Of a stretch of 64,000 nucleotides of DNA, positions 8,815-16,061 are shown piece after piece. Below the pieces are notes generated by a model, which ran no database searches, had not been told where the DNA came from, and was given only the letters and a program-made list of their open reading frames with translations. A program made the position numbers and the translations under genes. The number at the start of each line of letters is the position of its first letter. The first letter of the stretch is position 1. Where the stretch lies: the NCBI RefSeq assembly GCF_010682065.1, contig NZ_JAAGWG010000011.1, forward strand, positions 85,896-149,895, read 5' to 3'. The stretch is from Blastococcus saxobsidens. Its GTDB lineage: Bacteria > Actinomycetota > Actinomycetes > Mycobacteriales > Geodermatophilaceae.

Positions 8815-8851
8815 GACGTGCGGTCCGCCCTCCGTAGGCGGGCCGCACGTC
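8815..8851 (+). terminator. Hairpin between bicupin 1 and the EutA-like gene
   Basis: A 15-bp stem with one wobble pair (arms 8815-8829 and 8837-8851) and a 7-nt loop starts 20 nt after the bicupin stop. It probably acts as an attenuator, so that the bicupin is made in excess over the EutA-like ATPase. Confidence 0.65.
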
Positions 8852-8874
8852 GTCGTCCCCCTCCGGAGCGCTCC

Positions 8875-10455
8875 GTGACGCACACCCACTCCGCCGAGCC
8901 GGTCTACGGCCGTGAGCACGCCGAGCCGCAGACGGTGTACTCGCCGCACACGCCCGACCACGACCACGACCACGACGACGACGAGCTGCCGCTCGAGGAC
9001 AACCCGATCTGGCAGCAGGACAACGTGACGCTGCACAGCGTGGGGATGGACATCGGCTCGTCGGGCACGCAGGTGGTCTTCTCCCGGCTGCACCTGCGCC
9101 GCATGGGCGAGGACCTGACCAGCCGCTACATCGTGGTCCGCCGCGAGGCCGTGTACCGCTCGCCCGTGGCGCTGACCCCGTACGCCAGCGCCGACCACAT
9201 CGACGCCGCGGCGCTGGGCACCATCATCGACCGCGCCTACGGCGAGGCCAGGATCGGCCCGGAGGACGTCGACACCGGGGTCGTGATCCTCACCGGGGAG
9301 GCGCTGCGCCGCCGCAACGCCGAGGCGATCGCCGGGATCCTCGCCGAACGCGGCGGAGAACTGGTGACGGCCACGGCGGGGCACCACATGGAGGCGATGC
9401 TGGCCGGCTACGGCTCCGGCGCGGCCCGGACGTCCTACGAGACCGGCCGCAGGATCCTCAACGTCGACATCGGGGGCGGCACGACCAAGCTGTCCGTGCT
9501 CGACCGCGGCCGGGTGGTCGCCACCGCGGCGGTCCACATCGGCGGACGGTTGCAGGTCGTCGACGAGGCGGGGGCCATCGTCCGGCTGGAACCGGCCGGC
9601 CGGAACCATGCCGCCCGCGCCGGTCACTCCTGGGCCCTGGGCGACGTGGTCGCCCCCGACGAGGTCGACCGGGTGGCCGAGGGCATGGCGGACGCGCTGA
9701 TCGCCGCTCTCGGGGGCGAACCCCCGCCGGACGTGGCGGCGCTGTACCTCACCGATCCTCTCCCCGACGTCGGCCCGATCGACGGGGTCGTGTTCTCCGG
9801 GGGCGTGGCCGAGTACGTCTACGGGCGCGAGGCCGCCTCGTTCGGCGACCTCGGCCGACCGCTGGGGGAGGCGGTGCGACGCCGTGTCGACGCGGGCGCG
9901 CTGCCGTACCCGCTGCTGCCCGCCGGTGAGTGCATCCGTGCCACTGCGCTCGGCGCGTCGGAGTACAGCGTCCAGCTCAGCGGCAACACCGGCTGGATCT
10001 CCGACCCCGATGCCATGCTCCCGAGGCGCAACCTGCAGGTGGTGCACCCGGTGCACGAGCTCGGGGAGACCGTGGACGCCGACGCGGTGGCCGTGGCGAT
10101 CCGCCGGCACCTCGTCGCCCTCGACACGGGAGACCAGGACGTCGTGCTCGCGATGTCCTGGTCGGGCCTGCCGAGCTACGGCCGGGTGGTCGCCTTCGCC
10201 CGCGGCGTGCGCGACGGGCTCGCCGAACGCATCGCCGCCGGCAGGGCGGTGTACGTCGTGCTCGACGGGGACGTGGCCATGACCGTCGGCCGGCTGCTCC
10301 AGAGCGAGCTCGGGGTGACCGTCGACGTGCTCGTCGTGGACGGTCTCGCGCTGCGGGACTTCGACTACGTCGACCTCGGCCGGTTGCGCTACCCGTCGAA
10401 GACGGTCCCGGTCACGATCAAGTCGCTGGTGTTCGGCGCCGAGATGGGGGAGTGA
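8875..10455 (+). CDS. EutA-like ethanolamine ammonia-lyase reactivase family ATPase
   Basis: A 526-residue protein of the EutA family, an actin/Hsp70-fold ATPase. True EutA reactivates adenosylcobalamin-dependent ethanolamine ammonia-lyase by exchanging damaged cofactor. Two phosphate-binding loops are visible: GMDIGSSGT (about 58-66), and NVDIGGGTTKLSV with flanking glycines in the centre. The N terminus carries a His/Asp-rich run (His25, 29, 31, 33 followed by four acidic residues) that looks able to bind divalent metal. GTG 8875 is chosen because a GGAG lies just upstream and the metal-rich tail follows. No eutB/eutC or microcompartment gene is present in the window, so the client enzyme must differ or lie elsewhere. 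Its partner by context is the bicupin immediately upstream. Confidence 0.85.
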   Translation: MTHTHSAEPVYGREHAEPQTVYSPHTPDHDHDHDDDELPLEDNPIWQQDNVTLHSVGMDIGSSGTQVVFSRLHLRRMGEDLTSRYIVVRREAVYRSPVALTPYASADHIDAAALGTIIDRAYGEARIGPEDVDTGVVILTGEALRRRNAEAIAGILAERGGELVTATAGHHMEAMLAGYGSGAARTSYETGRRILNVDIGGGTTKLSVLDRGRVVATAAVHIGGRLQVVDEAGAIVRLEPAGRNHAARAGHSWALGDVVAPDEVDRVAEGMADALIAALGGEPPPDVAALYLTDPLPDVGPIDGVVFSGGVAEYVYGREAASFGDLGRPLGEAVRRRVDAGALPYPLLPAGECIRATALGASEYSVQLSGNTGWISDPDAMLPRRNLQVVHPVHELGETVDADAVAVAIRRHLVALDTGDQDVVLAMSWSGLPSYGRVVAFARGVRDGLAERIAAGRAVYVVLDGDVAMTVGRLLQSELGVTVDVLVVDGLALRDFDYVDLGRLRYPSKTVPVTIKSLVFGAEMGE

Positions 10456-10483
10456 GCCGGGGGACCGAACCCCGGGCGGCTCA
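10453..10483. terminator. Convergent hairpin between the EutA-like and GntR genes
   Basis: The outer stem TGAGCC/GGCTCA (10453-10458 with 10478-10483) encloses a second GGGG/CCCC stem, with an asymmetric bulge. It overlaps the stops of both convergent genes and could serve both strands. Confidence 0.55.
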
Positions 10484-11254
10484 GCTCCGCGCGGCCGACT
10501 CCATGCCGCTCACGCGCTCGGCCGTGCGCAGGAGGTGGGTGCGCATCAGATCGGTGGCGGCTCCGACGTCCCGGGCGGCGATGGCCTCGACGAGGGCGCG
10601 ATGCTCCTCGACGCCCTGGCGGCCGTGCAGCGGGGCCACCTCCCGGGCCTGCTCCAGGGAGTGCACCAGGGGGTCGTGCAGCGACTCCACCAGCATGGCG
10701 ACCGCCCGATTGTGCGTCGCCACGGCGAACCGGGTGTGCCACTCGGCAGAGAGCTCGAGCGGGTAGTCGTCGTTCTCCAGAGCGGCGCTGCTCCGGTCGC
10801 AGATCTCCCGGAGCGCGGCGATGTCGTCGTCGGTGGCCCGCTCGCAGACCAGCGCGACGATGCCGAGCTCGAACACCATCCGTGCCTCGGTGACCTCGAC
10901 GGCGGTCAGGGTGGCCAGGGAGATGAGATCGGCGATGCCGGCCCCCACCAGGCGACTGCTGGGGGCGGTCACGAAGGCGCCGCCGCGGGCGCCCACGCGG
11001 ATCTCGACCAGGCCGTTGGCCTCGAGCACCCGCAGCGCTTCCCGGACGGTGACCCGGCTGACGCCGAACCGCTCGCACAGCTCGCGCTCGGACGGGAGCC
11101 GGTCGCCGGCGGTCAGCTGCCCCTGCCGGACGAGCATCCGGATCTGGTCGACGATGACCTCGGAGATGCGCCCCACGCTCACGCGGCTGAGCAGGTCCCC
11201 CTTGCCCACCGCAGGGCTCTCGGGCGTCGCGGCCACGGTGCGTTCCGGCGTCAT
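10481..11254 (-). CDS. GntR-family (FadR/FCD subfamily) transcriptional regulator
   Basis: A 257-residue regulator. The N-terminal winged helix-turn-helix (about 25-95) shows the GntR signature: RLPSERELCERFGVSRVTVR, then EALRVLEANGLV and a wing with ARGG. The C-terminal helical FCD domain (about 110-240) has the conserved metal/ligand-binding Asp and His positions of this group (for example EWHTRFAVATHN). FCD regulators sense organic acids or acyl compounds and bind TGGTNNNACCA-type palindromes. That is exactly the repeat found before twelve transcription units of this island, so it is the prime candidate for the island's regulator (inference). No copy of the operator was found in front of its own gene. 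An ATG at 11254 and an adjacent GTG at 11257 are both possible starts; the RBS is weak. Confidence 0.92.
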   Translation of the reverse strand: MTPERTVAATPESPAVGKGDLLSRVSVGRISEVIVDQIRMLVRQGQLTAGDRLPSERELCERFGVSRVTVREALRVLEANGLVEIRVGARGGAFVTAPSSRLVGAGIADLISLATLTAVEVTEARMVFELGIVALVCERATDDDIAALREICDRSSAALENDDYPLELSAEWHTRFAVATHNRAVAMLVESLHDPLVHSLEQAREVAPLHGRQGVEEHRALVEAIAARDVGAATDLMRTHLLRTAERVSGMESAARS

Positions 11255-11342
11255 CACCCCCGTATCCTAGGCGACCCTCAGCAGCGGGGACCCCGTACGA
11301 GACGGGCCGGTCCCGCTCCCGAGTGGCCCCACCGCCCCGTGT

Positions 11343-12005
11343 TCACCGGTCCGAGGTCGCCCGGACGTACCGACCACCCGGTACGACGGGTCGCGCGGCG
11401 TCGTCCAGCAGGTAGTGCAGTGGCTCCGCGATCGGGACCTCCAGGTCCGGCACCCGGTCGGGTCCGACCCGGTCGAGGAGGGCGATCAGCGCCCGCAGCG
11501 AGTTGCTGTGCGCGACCACCAGGACGGTGCGCCCGGCCCGGAGGTCGGGCGCCAGGACCTCCTCCCAGCACGGTCGCAGGCGGGAGAGGACGTCGGCGAG
11601 GCTCTCGCCGGGGCGGAGGACGCCTCCGGTCCGCCCGGGCGGCGGGGCGGCGTCCCACGACCGCCGCCACCGCTGGTACTGCTCGGCCCCGTGGCGAGCG
11701 AGCACCTCGCTCCGCGGGACCCCCTCGAGGGCCCCGTAGCTGCGCTCGTCGAGCCGGGCGTCCTGGCGGGCGGGTGTCGCGGGGTGGCCGGCGGCCGCGA
11801 CGGCGAGCCGTGCGGTGCGGACCGCGCGGGTCAGGGTGGACGTGTGCACGCGGTCGGGCAGCAGTCCTGCCTCGCGGAGGACCAGCCCGCAGCGGCGGGC
11901 CTGCTCCTCGCCGCGGGGGGTGAGGTCGACGTCGACCTGCCCGGTGAAGACGTCGCGCGCGTTCCAGGTGCTCTCTCCGTGGCGCAGGAGGACGAGGCCG
12001 GGCAT
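11343..12005 (-). CDS. 2,3-bisphosphoglycerate-dependent phosphoglycerate mutase family protein
   Basis: A 220-residue histidine phosphatase superfamily member with the phosphoglycerate mutase layout. The catalytic motif is LLRHGEST (His9), followed by GQVDVDLTPRG, the acidic motif DERSYGALEG, and the second catalytic histidine in VVAHSNSLRAL. GpmA normally interconverts 2- and 3-phosphoglycerate, and this copy is slightly short (about 220 against 245). Its gene is divergent from the ferredoxin gene and shares operator O5, 30 bp away, so it belongs to the catabolic regulon by position. A dedicated mutase for pathway-derived carbon, or a phosphatase acting on another phosphoester, are both possible. 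Confidence 0.85.
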   Translation of the reverse strand: MPGLVLLRHGESTWNARDVFTGQVDVDLTPRGEEQARRCGLVLREAGLLPDRVHTSTLTRAVRTARLAVAAAGHPATPARQDARLDERSYGALEGVPRSEVLARHGAEQYQRWRRSWDAAPPPGRTGGVLRPGESLADVLSRLRPCWEEVLAPDLRAGRTVLVVAHSNSLRALIALLDRVGPDRVPDLEVPIAEPLHYLLDDAARPVVPGGRYVRATSDR

Positions 12006-12026
12006 GTCGTGACCCTAGACACAATG

Positions 12027-12045
12027 TGGTCTAATGGACATACCA
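12027..12045. promoter_or_regulatory. GntR/FadR-type operator O5 (divergent)
   Basis: The core is TGGACATACCA (12035-12045), with one mismatch. The third half-site TGGTCTAA lies at 12027-12034. It sits between the mutase gene (30 bp) and the ferredoxin-Rieske operon (46 bp) and could control both. Confidence 0.75.
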
Positions 12046-12091
12046 ATGCAGGGAGGCCCCGCAGGCGGCCAGGTACTACGGAGGGGACGCC

Positions 12092-12415
12092 GTGCCGAAG
12101 GTTGTCTACGTCGGGGGCTCCGGTCAAGAGCACGCGGTCGACGCGGCCGTCGGAGAGTCCGTGATGGCCGCAGCCGTGAAGAACGGCGTGCCCGGCATCA
12201 TCGGCGAGTGCGGGGGGAATGCCTCCTGCGGGACCTGCCACGTGTGGGTGCGCGCGGAGTACACCGAGCTCGTCGGCGAGCCGAACGAGCTGGAGCAGGA
12301 CCTCCTGGAGATGGCGGTGTCCGAGCCGCGCGACAGCAGCCGGCTGAGCTGCCAGATCCCCGTGTCGCCGGAGCTGGACGGGCTGACCGTGGACGTGCCG
12401 CCCGAGCAACCGTGA
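12092..12415 (+). CDS. [2Fe-2S] ferredoxin (adrenodoxin/putidaredoxin type)
   Basis: A 107-residue ferredoxin. Its cluster ligands Cys40, Cys46, Cys49 and Cys87 follow the C-x5-C-x2-C...C pattern of adrenodoxin-type proteins (CGGNASCGTC, then RLSCQI). It carries electrons one at a time from an NAD(P)H:ferredoxin reductase to a terminal oxygenase in the cytoplasm. GTG 12092 is preceded by GGAGGGG. The Rieske oxygenase follows after 71 bp, so the two are the ferredoxin and oxygenase parts of one system. The matching FAD reductase is encoded separately at 31,908-33,167 under the same type of operator. Confidence 0.93.
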   Translation: MPKVVYVGGSGQEHAVDAAVGESVMAAAVKNGVPGIIGECGGNASCGTCHVWVRAEYTELVGEPNELEQDLLEMAVSEPRDSSRLSCQIPVSPELDGLTVDVPPEQP

Positions 12416-12486
12416 GTCGCCAGGTGACGCCCCTCTACCCGGGCACGACAGACAGCCCATCGCGCGGCTGAGGACAGGAGAGACCC

Positions 12487-13773
12487 GTGCTTCGCAAGGA
12501 CATCAACGAGCTGCTGACCCGGACCGGCCCAGGAACGGCCATGGGTGAGCTGTTCCGCCAGTACTGGATGCCCGCCTGCCTCGCCGAGGAGCTGCCGGAG
12601 GACGGCTGCCCGCCGATCCGGCTCAAGCTGCTGTCCGAGCGCCTGGTCGCCTTCCGCGACAGCTACGGCAACTACGGCCTGATCGACGAGTTCTGCGCGC
12701 ACCGCGGGGCGTCCCTGTGGTTCGGGCGGAACGAGGAGGGCGGCCTGCGCTGCCCGTACCACGGCTGGAAGTACGACACCACGGGCCAGTGCGTCGAGGT
12801 CCCCTCCGAGGCCGACAACTCCAGCTTCGCCGAGAACGTGAAGCTCACCTCCTACCCGCTGGTGAAGATCGGCGACGTGCTCTGGACCTACATGGGCGAC
12901 CCGGCGTCGCAGCCGCCCCTCCCGGAGTTCGAGTTCGCCCTGACGCCGGCGGAGCACCACTACACCTCCAAGCGCTGGCAGCAGAGCAACTGGCTGCAGG
13001 CGTTCGAGGGCGGCATCGACTCCAGCCACGTGACGTTCCTGCACTCCGGTGGCCTGAAGAGCGACCCGCTGTTCAAGGGCGCCAAGGGAAACCAGTACAA
13101 CCTCAACGACACCAAGCCGTTCTTCGAGGTGGCCGACAGCGAGGGCGGCCTGTTCGTCGGTGCCCGGCGCAACGCCGAGGAGGGGTCGTACTACTGGCGG
13201 ATCACGCCGTGGGTCATGCCGTCGTTCACGATGGTCCCCCCGCGCGGTGACCACCCGATCCACGGGCACTTCTGGATCCCCATCGACGACGAGAACTGCT
13301 GGGCGTACAGCTTCGACTACCACCCCATGCGGCCCCTCACCGAGGCGGAGCGGCAGGCCATGATCGACGGCCACGGGGTGCACAGCAAGAACATCCCGGG
13401 CACCTACCGGCCCGAGGCCAACATGGACAACGACTACCTGATGAACCGCGAGAAGCAGCGGACCGGGGAGTGGTACTCCGGCGTCGAGGGCATCGCGATC
13501 CAGGACTCCTCCCTGCAGGAGAGCATGGGACCGATCGTCGACCGCACCAAGGAGCGCCTGGTCCCGGCCGACAGCGGCATCATCAAGGCCCGGCAGAAGC
13601 TCTACCGGGCGGCCACCGCCCTGCGGGACAAGGGGGCGACCCCGCCCGGGGTCGACCCGGCGCACCACCACGTCCGCTCGGCCGCCGTCGTCCTGCCGCA
13701 GAAGGAGGCGTTCCTCGACGCCGCCCGCGACGACGTGCGGGTCCGCCCCGGCTTCCCGATCTCCTCGGTCTGA
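12487..13773 (+). CDS. Rieske non-heme iron oxygenase, alpha subunit (phthalate 4,5-dioxygenase-like)
   Basis: A 428-residue single-component alpha subunit. The Rieske centre ligands are Cys70-x-His72 and Cys89-x2-His92 (CAHRG and CPYHGWKY). The mononuclear iron site includes Asp178, His181 and His186 (IDSSHVTFLH), and the third ligand should be an Asp in the C-terminal region. The opening (LLTRTGPGTAMGELFRQYW) and the late segment (QESMGPIVDRTKE) are characteristic of the phthalate 4,5-dioxygenase / 3-chlorobenzoate dioxygenase / O-demethylase group. It should hydroxylate or demethylate an aromatic carboxylate. The start is GTG 12487 with GGAGAGA upstream. It forms an operon with the ferredoxin before it and four genes after it. 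No beta subunit is present, as expected for this group. Confidence 0.93.
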   Translation: MLRKDINELLTRTGPGTAMGELFRQYWMPACLAEELPEDGCPPIRLKLLSERLVAFRDSYGNYGLIDEFCAHRGASLWFGRNEEGGLRCPYHGWKYDTTGQCVEVPSEADNSSFAENVKLTSYPLVKIGDVLWTYMGDPASQPPLPEFEFALTPAEHHYTSKRWQQSNWLQAFEGGIDSSHVTFLHSGGLKSDPLFKGAKGNQYNLNDTKPFFEVADSEGGLFVGARRNAEEGSYYWRITPWVMPSFTMVPPRGDHPIHGHFWIPIDDENCWAYSFDYHPMRPLTEAERQAMIDGHGVHSKNIPGTYRPEANMDNDYLMNREKQRTGEWYSGVEGIAIQDSSLQESMGPIVDRTKERLVPADSGIIKARQKLYRAATALRDKGATPPGVDPAHHHVRSAAVVLPQKEAFLDAARDDVRVRPGFPISSV

Positions 13774-13775
13774 TC

Positions 13776-14285
13776 GTGGCCGTGGAGACCCAGACGCTGA
13801 GCAGCTGCGCGCGTGCGGCCACGGCCGAGGAGGCGCGCTACCGGATCGACCGGCCCATCGCCCCGTCGCGGGCCGGCCGGGTCGTCGCCCTGGACCCCGG
13901 GGCGGCGGACGTCCTGCGCCGGACGGCGCAGCACGGCTGGGCCAACGCGCGCTTCTACGTGTGCGAGGCCGGCGCCGGCGAGGGGGAGGACGTCGTCCTG
14001 CGCGATGTCGACGGCGGCCCGGCGACGCTGGCCGACGAGCTGGCCAGCGCGTCGGTCGTCGTCATGGTCGCCACCGACGACACCGGTGCGGCCTGCGCGC
14101 ACGGCCTGGGCAAGGCCTGCTGGGAGCGCGGCATCCAGACCGCGGGCCTGGTGCTCGGGGACGGCACGCACGCCGGCACGACGGCGTCCGCCGCCGTGGC
14201 CGCGCTCCGTCCGCACGCCCGGGTGCTCCTGCCGTCGGCCGACGAGGCCGACGTCGTGGACCTGCTGAGCGCGCTCCGTGTCTGA
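13776..14285 (+). CDS. Uncharacterised protein between the Rieske and PanB-like genes
   Basis: A 169-residue soluble protein that I do not recognise. It starts with GTG 2 nt after the Rieske stop and its 3' end overlaps the next gene by 8 nt, so it is tightly coupled to both. The sequence shows an alternating strand-helix pattern. A core VVVMVATDDTGAAC is followed by ERGIQTAGLVLGD and a short C-terminal VVDLLSALRV. This suggests a Rossmann-like or FtsZ/tubulin-C-like domain without a clear nucleotide loop. There is no signal peptide or membrane span. Its position between an oxygenase and a PanB-like enzyme suggests an accessory or subunit role, but no function can be assigned. Confidence 0.6.
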   Translation: MAVETQTLSSCARAATAEEARYRIDRPIAPSRAGRVVALDPGAADVLRRTAQHGWANARFYVCEAGAGEGEDVVLRDVDGGPATLADELASASVVVMVATDDTGAACAHGLGKACWERGIQTAGLVLGDGTHAGTTASAAVAALRPHARVLLPSADEADVVDLLSALRV

Positions 14286-15111
14286 GCGGGTGGGGCTGCG
14301 CGACCTGCAGCGCATGAAGGACGACGGCCGCAAGATCGTCGGGGTCGTCGCCTGGGACTACCAGGTCGCCCGGATCGTGGACCGCGCCGGGGTCGAGCTC
14401 GTCTCCGTGGGCGACACGGTGGGCGTCAACCTCTGGGGTCACTCGAACCCGTTCGAGGTGACGATGGAGGAGATGCTCGTCGTCGCCAAGGCCGTGCGCC
14501 GGGGGGTCTCCCGGGCGCTGGTCAGCGTGGACTTCCCCTTCGGCCCGTTGCAGGAGGGCACCGACTCCGCCGTTCGCGCGGCCGTCCGCTTCGTCAAGGA
14601 GGCCGGCGTCGACATGGTCAAGCTCGACGCCGCCTCGGACTATCCGGAGGCGGTCGAGGCCGTGAACCGGGCCGGCATCCCGGTGTTCGCGCAGTTCGGC
14701 ATCACGCCGCAGACGGCGCTGCGCTACGGCGTCGAGTACAAGTCCGTGCCGTCGGCCGCCGACGCGGTGCCGGCGGAGCTGCTGGACGAGATGGTCGCCG
14801 AGGCCAAGCGGCTGGAGGACGCGGGGGCCACCCTGCTCAACTTCACCAACTCCGGCCCGGTCGTCGGGGCCGCGGTCGCCGACGCGGTGTCCATCCCGGT
14901 CGTCGGTGGGTTCGGCGGCGGTCCGTGGCTCGACGGCCGCATGCGGATGGTGAACGCCGCCATCGGATACGCGGCCACCGCTCTGGACGGTGCGCGCGAC
15001 AGCTACGTCAACGTCGCCCAGCTGACGCTGGAGGCGATGACCGCCTACGCCGAGGACGTCCGTGCCGCCCGGCAGCTGCCCGGGGGCATCCCGGTCCCGG
15101 CAGCGACCTGA
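14278..15111 (+). CDS. PanB-like (ketopantoate hydroxymethyltransferase family) enzyme
   Basis: A 277-residue TIM-barrel protein resembling PanB, which adds a hydroxymethyl group from methylenetetrahydrofolate to 2-oxoisovalerate. Visible PanB features are the metal-binding GD-T/S segment (SVGDTVGVNLWGH, about 42-54), VSVDFPFGP in place of the usual DMPF, VKLDAA (about residue 115) and the GIPVFAQFGITPQ segment typical of PanB. Several signature residues differ from housekeeping PanB, and no panC or panD is nearby, so pantothenate synthesis is unlikely. A catabolic aldolase or one-carbon transfer reaction on a 2-oxoacid made by the pathway is a reasonable inference. The GTG start at 14278 overlaps the previous gene. 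Confidence 0.75.
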   Translation: MSERVGLRDLQRMKDDGRKIVGVVAWDYQVARIVDRAGVELVSVGDTVGVNLWGHSNPFEVTMEEMLVVAKAVRRGVSRALVSVDFPFGPLQEGTDSAVRAAVRFVKEAGVDMVKLDAASDYPEAVEAVNRAGIPVFAQFGITPQTALRYGVEYKSVPSAADAVPAELLDEMVAEAKRLEDAGATLLNFTNSGPVVGAAVADAVSIPVVGGFGGGPWLDGRMRMVNAAIGYAATALDGARDSYVNVAQLTLEAMTAYAEDVRAARQLPGGIPVPAAT

Positions 15112-15137
15112 CCCGACCGACCGAGAGGACTGCCACC

Positions 15138-16001
15138 GTGCCCACCGCCGTCGTCGACGGGATCCGCACGCGCTACGAGGTCACCGGCTCCGGGCCGCCG
15201 CTGCTGATGTTCTCCCCCGGGGGCTTCGACTCCACGCTGGAGAGCTGGCGGACGGTGGGCGTCTACCGCCGGCTGGCGCTGCTGGACCACCTGAGCACCC
15301 GCTACACGTGCATCACCTTCGACCGGCGGGAGTCGGGCTCCTCCGGGGGTCGGGTGCAGCGGATCCGCTGGCAGGACTACGTCGCGCAGGCCGTGGGACT
15401 CCTCGACCACCTCGACGTCGCATCCGCCCACCTCATGGGCGGCTGCGTGGGCTGCTCCACGGCGGCGGCCGTCGCCGTGGCCCATCCCGACCGGGTGTCG
15501 AGCATGGTGCTGTACTCGCCGGCCGGTGGTGTGAAGTACCGCATGAAGCAGCACGCGCGCTTCGCCCAGCACCTCGCCTTCGTGGAGGAGCAGGGGCTCC
15601 GCGCGGTCGTGGACCTGGTGGGCGCCACCCAGGCCGGTTTCACCAAGGACCCCCGGGTGGGCCCCTGGAACAGCGTCGTCCGGGCCGACCCCGACTTCGC
15701 CGACGCGTATGCGCGGATCGCGCCCGAGCGCTACGCGGTGCTGGTCAGCGGGACGGCGCGGCTGATGTTCGACCGGGACACGGTGCCCGGCGCGGAGCCC
15801 GAGGACCTGCTCGAGCTGACCACCCCGACGCTCGTCGTGCCGGGTCAGGACGACTCGCACGCGCCCTCGGCGGCCCGGTACCTGCAGGAGTGCCTGCCGC
15901 ACGCCGAGTACTGGGACGCCCCCGTCGTGGAGCAGACCGAGGACACCGCGCCGGCGCGGATCCTCGCCTTCCTGGACTCGGTCGAGCAGCCCGCCGGCTG
16001 A
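15138..16001 (+). CDS. Alpha/beta hydrolase with cysteine nucleophile
   Basis: A 287-residue alpha/beta-hydrolase-fold protein. The oxyanion region follows the first strands (FSPGGFDSTLESW), and the next strand ends in FDRRESGSS. The nucleophile elbow reads G-G-C-V-G with Cys103 where most relatives have serine. The usual C-terminal catalytic histidine (GH before an acidic or Pro segment) is not visible in the last 40 residues; the nearest histidine is in QDDSHAPS. Cys nucleophiles occur in dienelactone hydrolase, so lactone or C-C bond hydrolysis late in an aromatic pathway is possible. The start GTG 15138 has GAGAGGA upstream. It is in operon with the PanB-like gene before it and tctC-2 after it. 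Confidence 0.85.
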   Translation: MPTAVVDGIRTRYEVTGSGPPLLMFSPGGFDSTLESWRTVGVYRRLALLDHLSTRYTCITFDRRESGSSGGRVQRIRWQDYVAQAVGLLDHLDVASAHLMGGCVGCSTAAAVAVAHPDRVSSMVLYSPAGGVKYRMKQHARFAQHLAFVEEQGLRAVVDLVGATQAGFTKDPRVGPWNSVVRADPDFADAYARIAPERYAVLVSGTARLMFDRDTVPGAEPEDLLELTTPTLVVPGQDDSHAPSAARYLQECLPHAEYWDAPVVEQTEDTAPARILAFLDSVEQPAG

Positions 16002-16061
16002 CAGCTTCCCCGCACCCCCAGCCGGTTCGCCGCGGACCGGTTCCCCCACGAAGGAGTGGAC

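Noticed and set aside
8875..10455. Ethanolamine utilisation locus
   Set aside because: Only a EutA-like gene is present; no EutB, EutC, transporter, dehydrogenase or shell protein gene is seen.
14278..15111. Pantothenate biosynthesis gene panB
   Set aside because: Motifs differ from housekeeping PanB and there are no panC/panD neighbours; the gene sits in an oxygenase operon.
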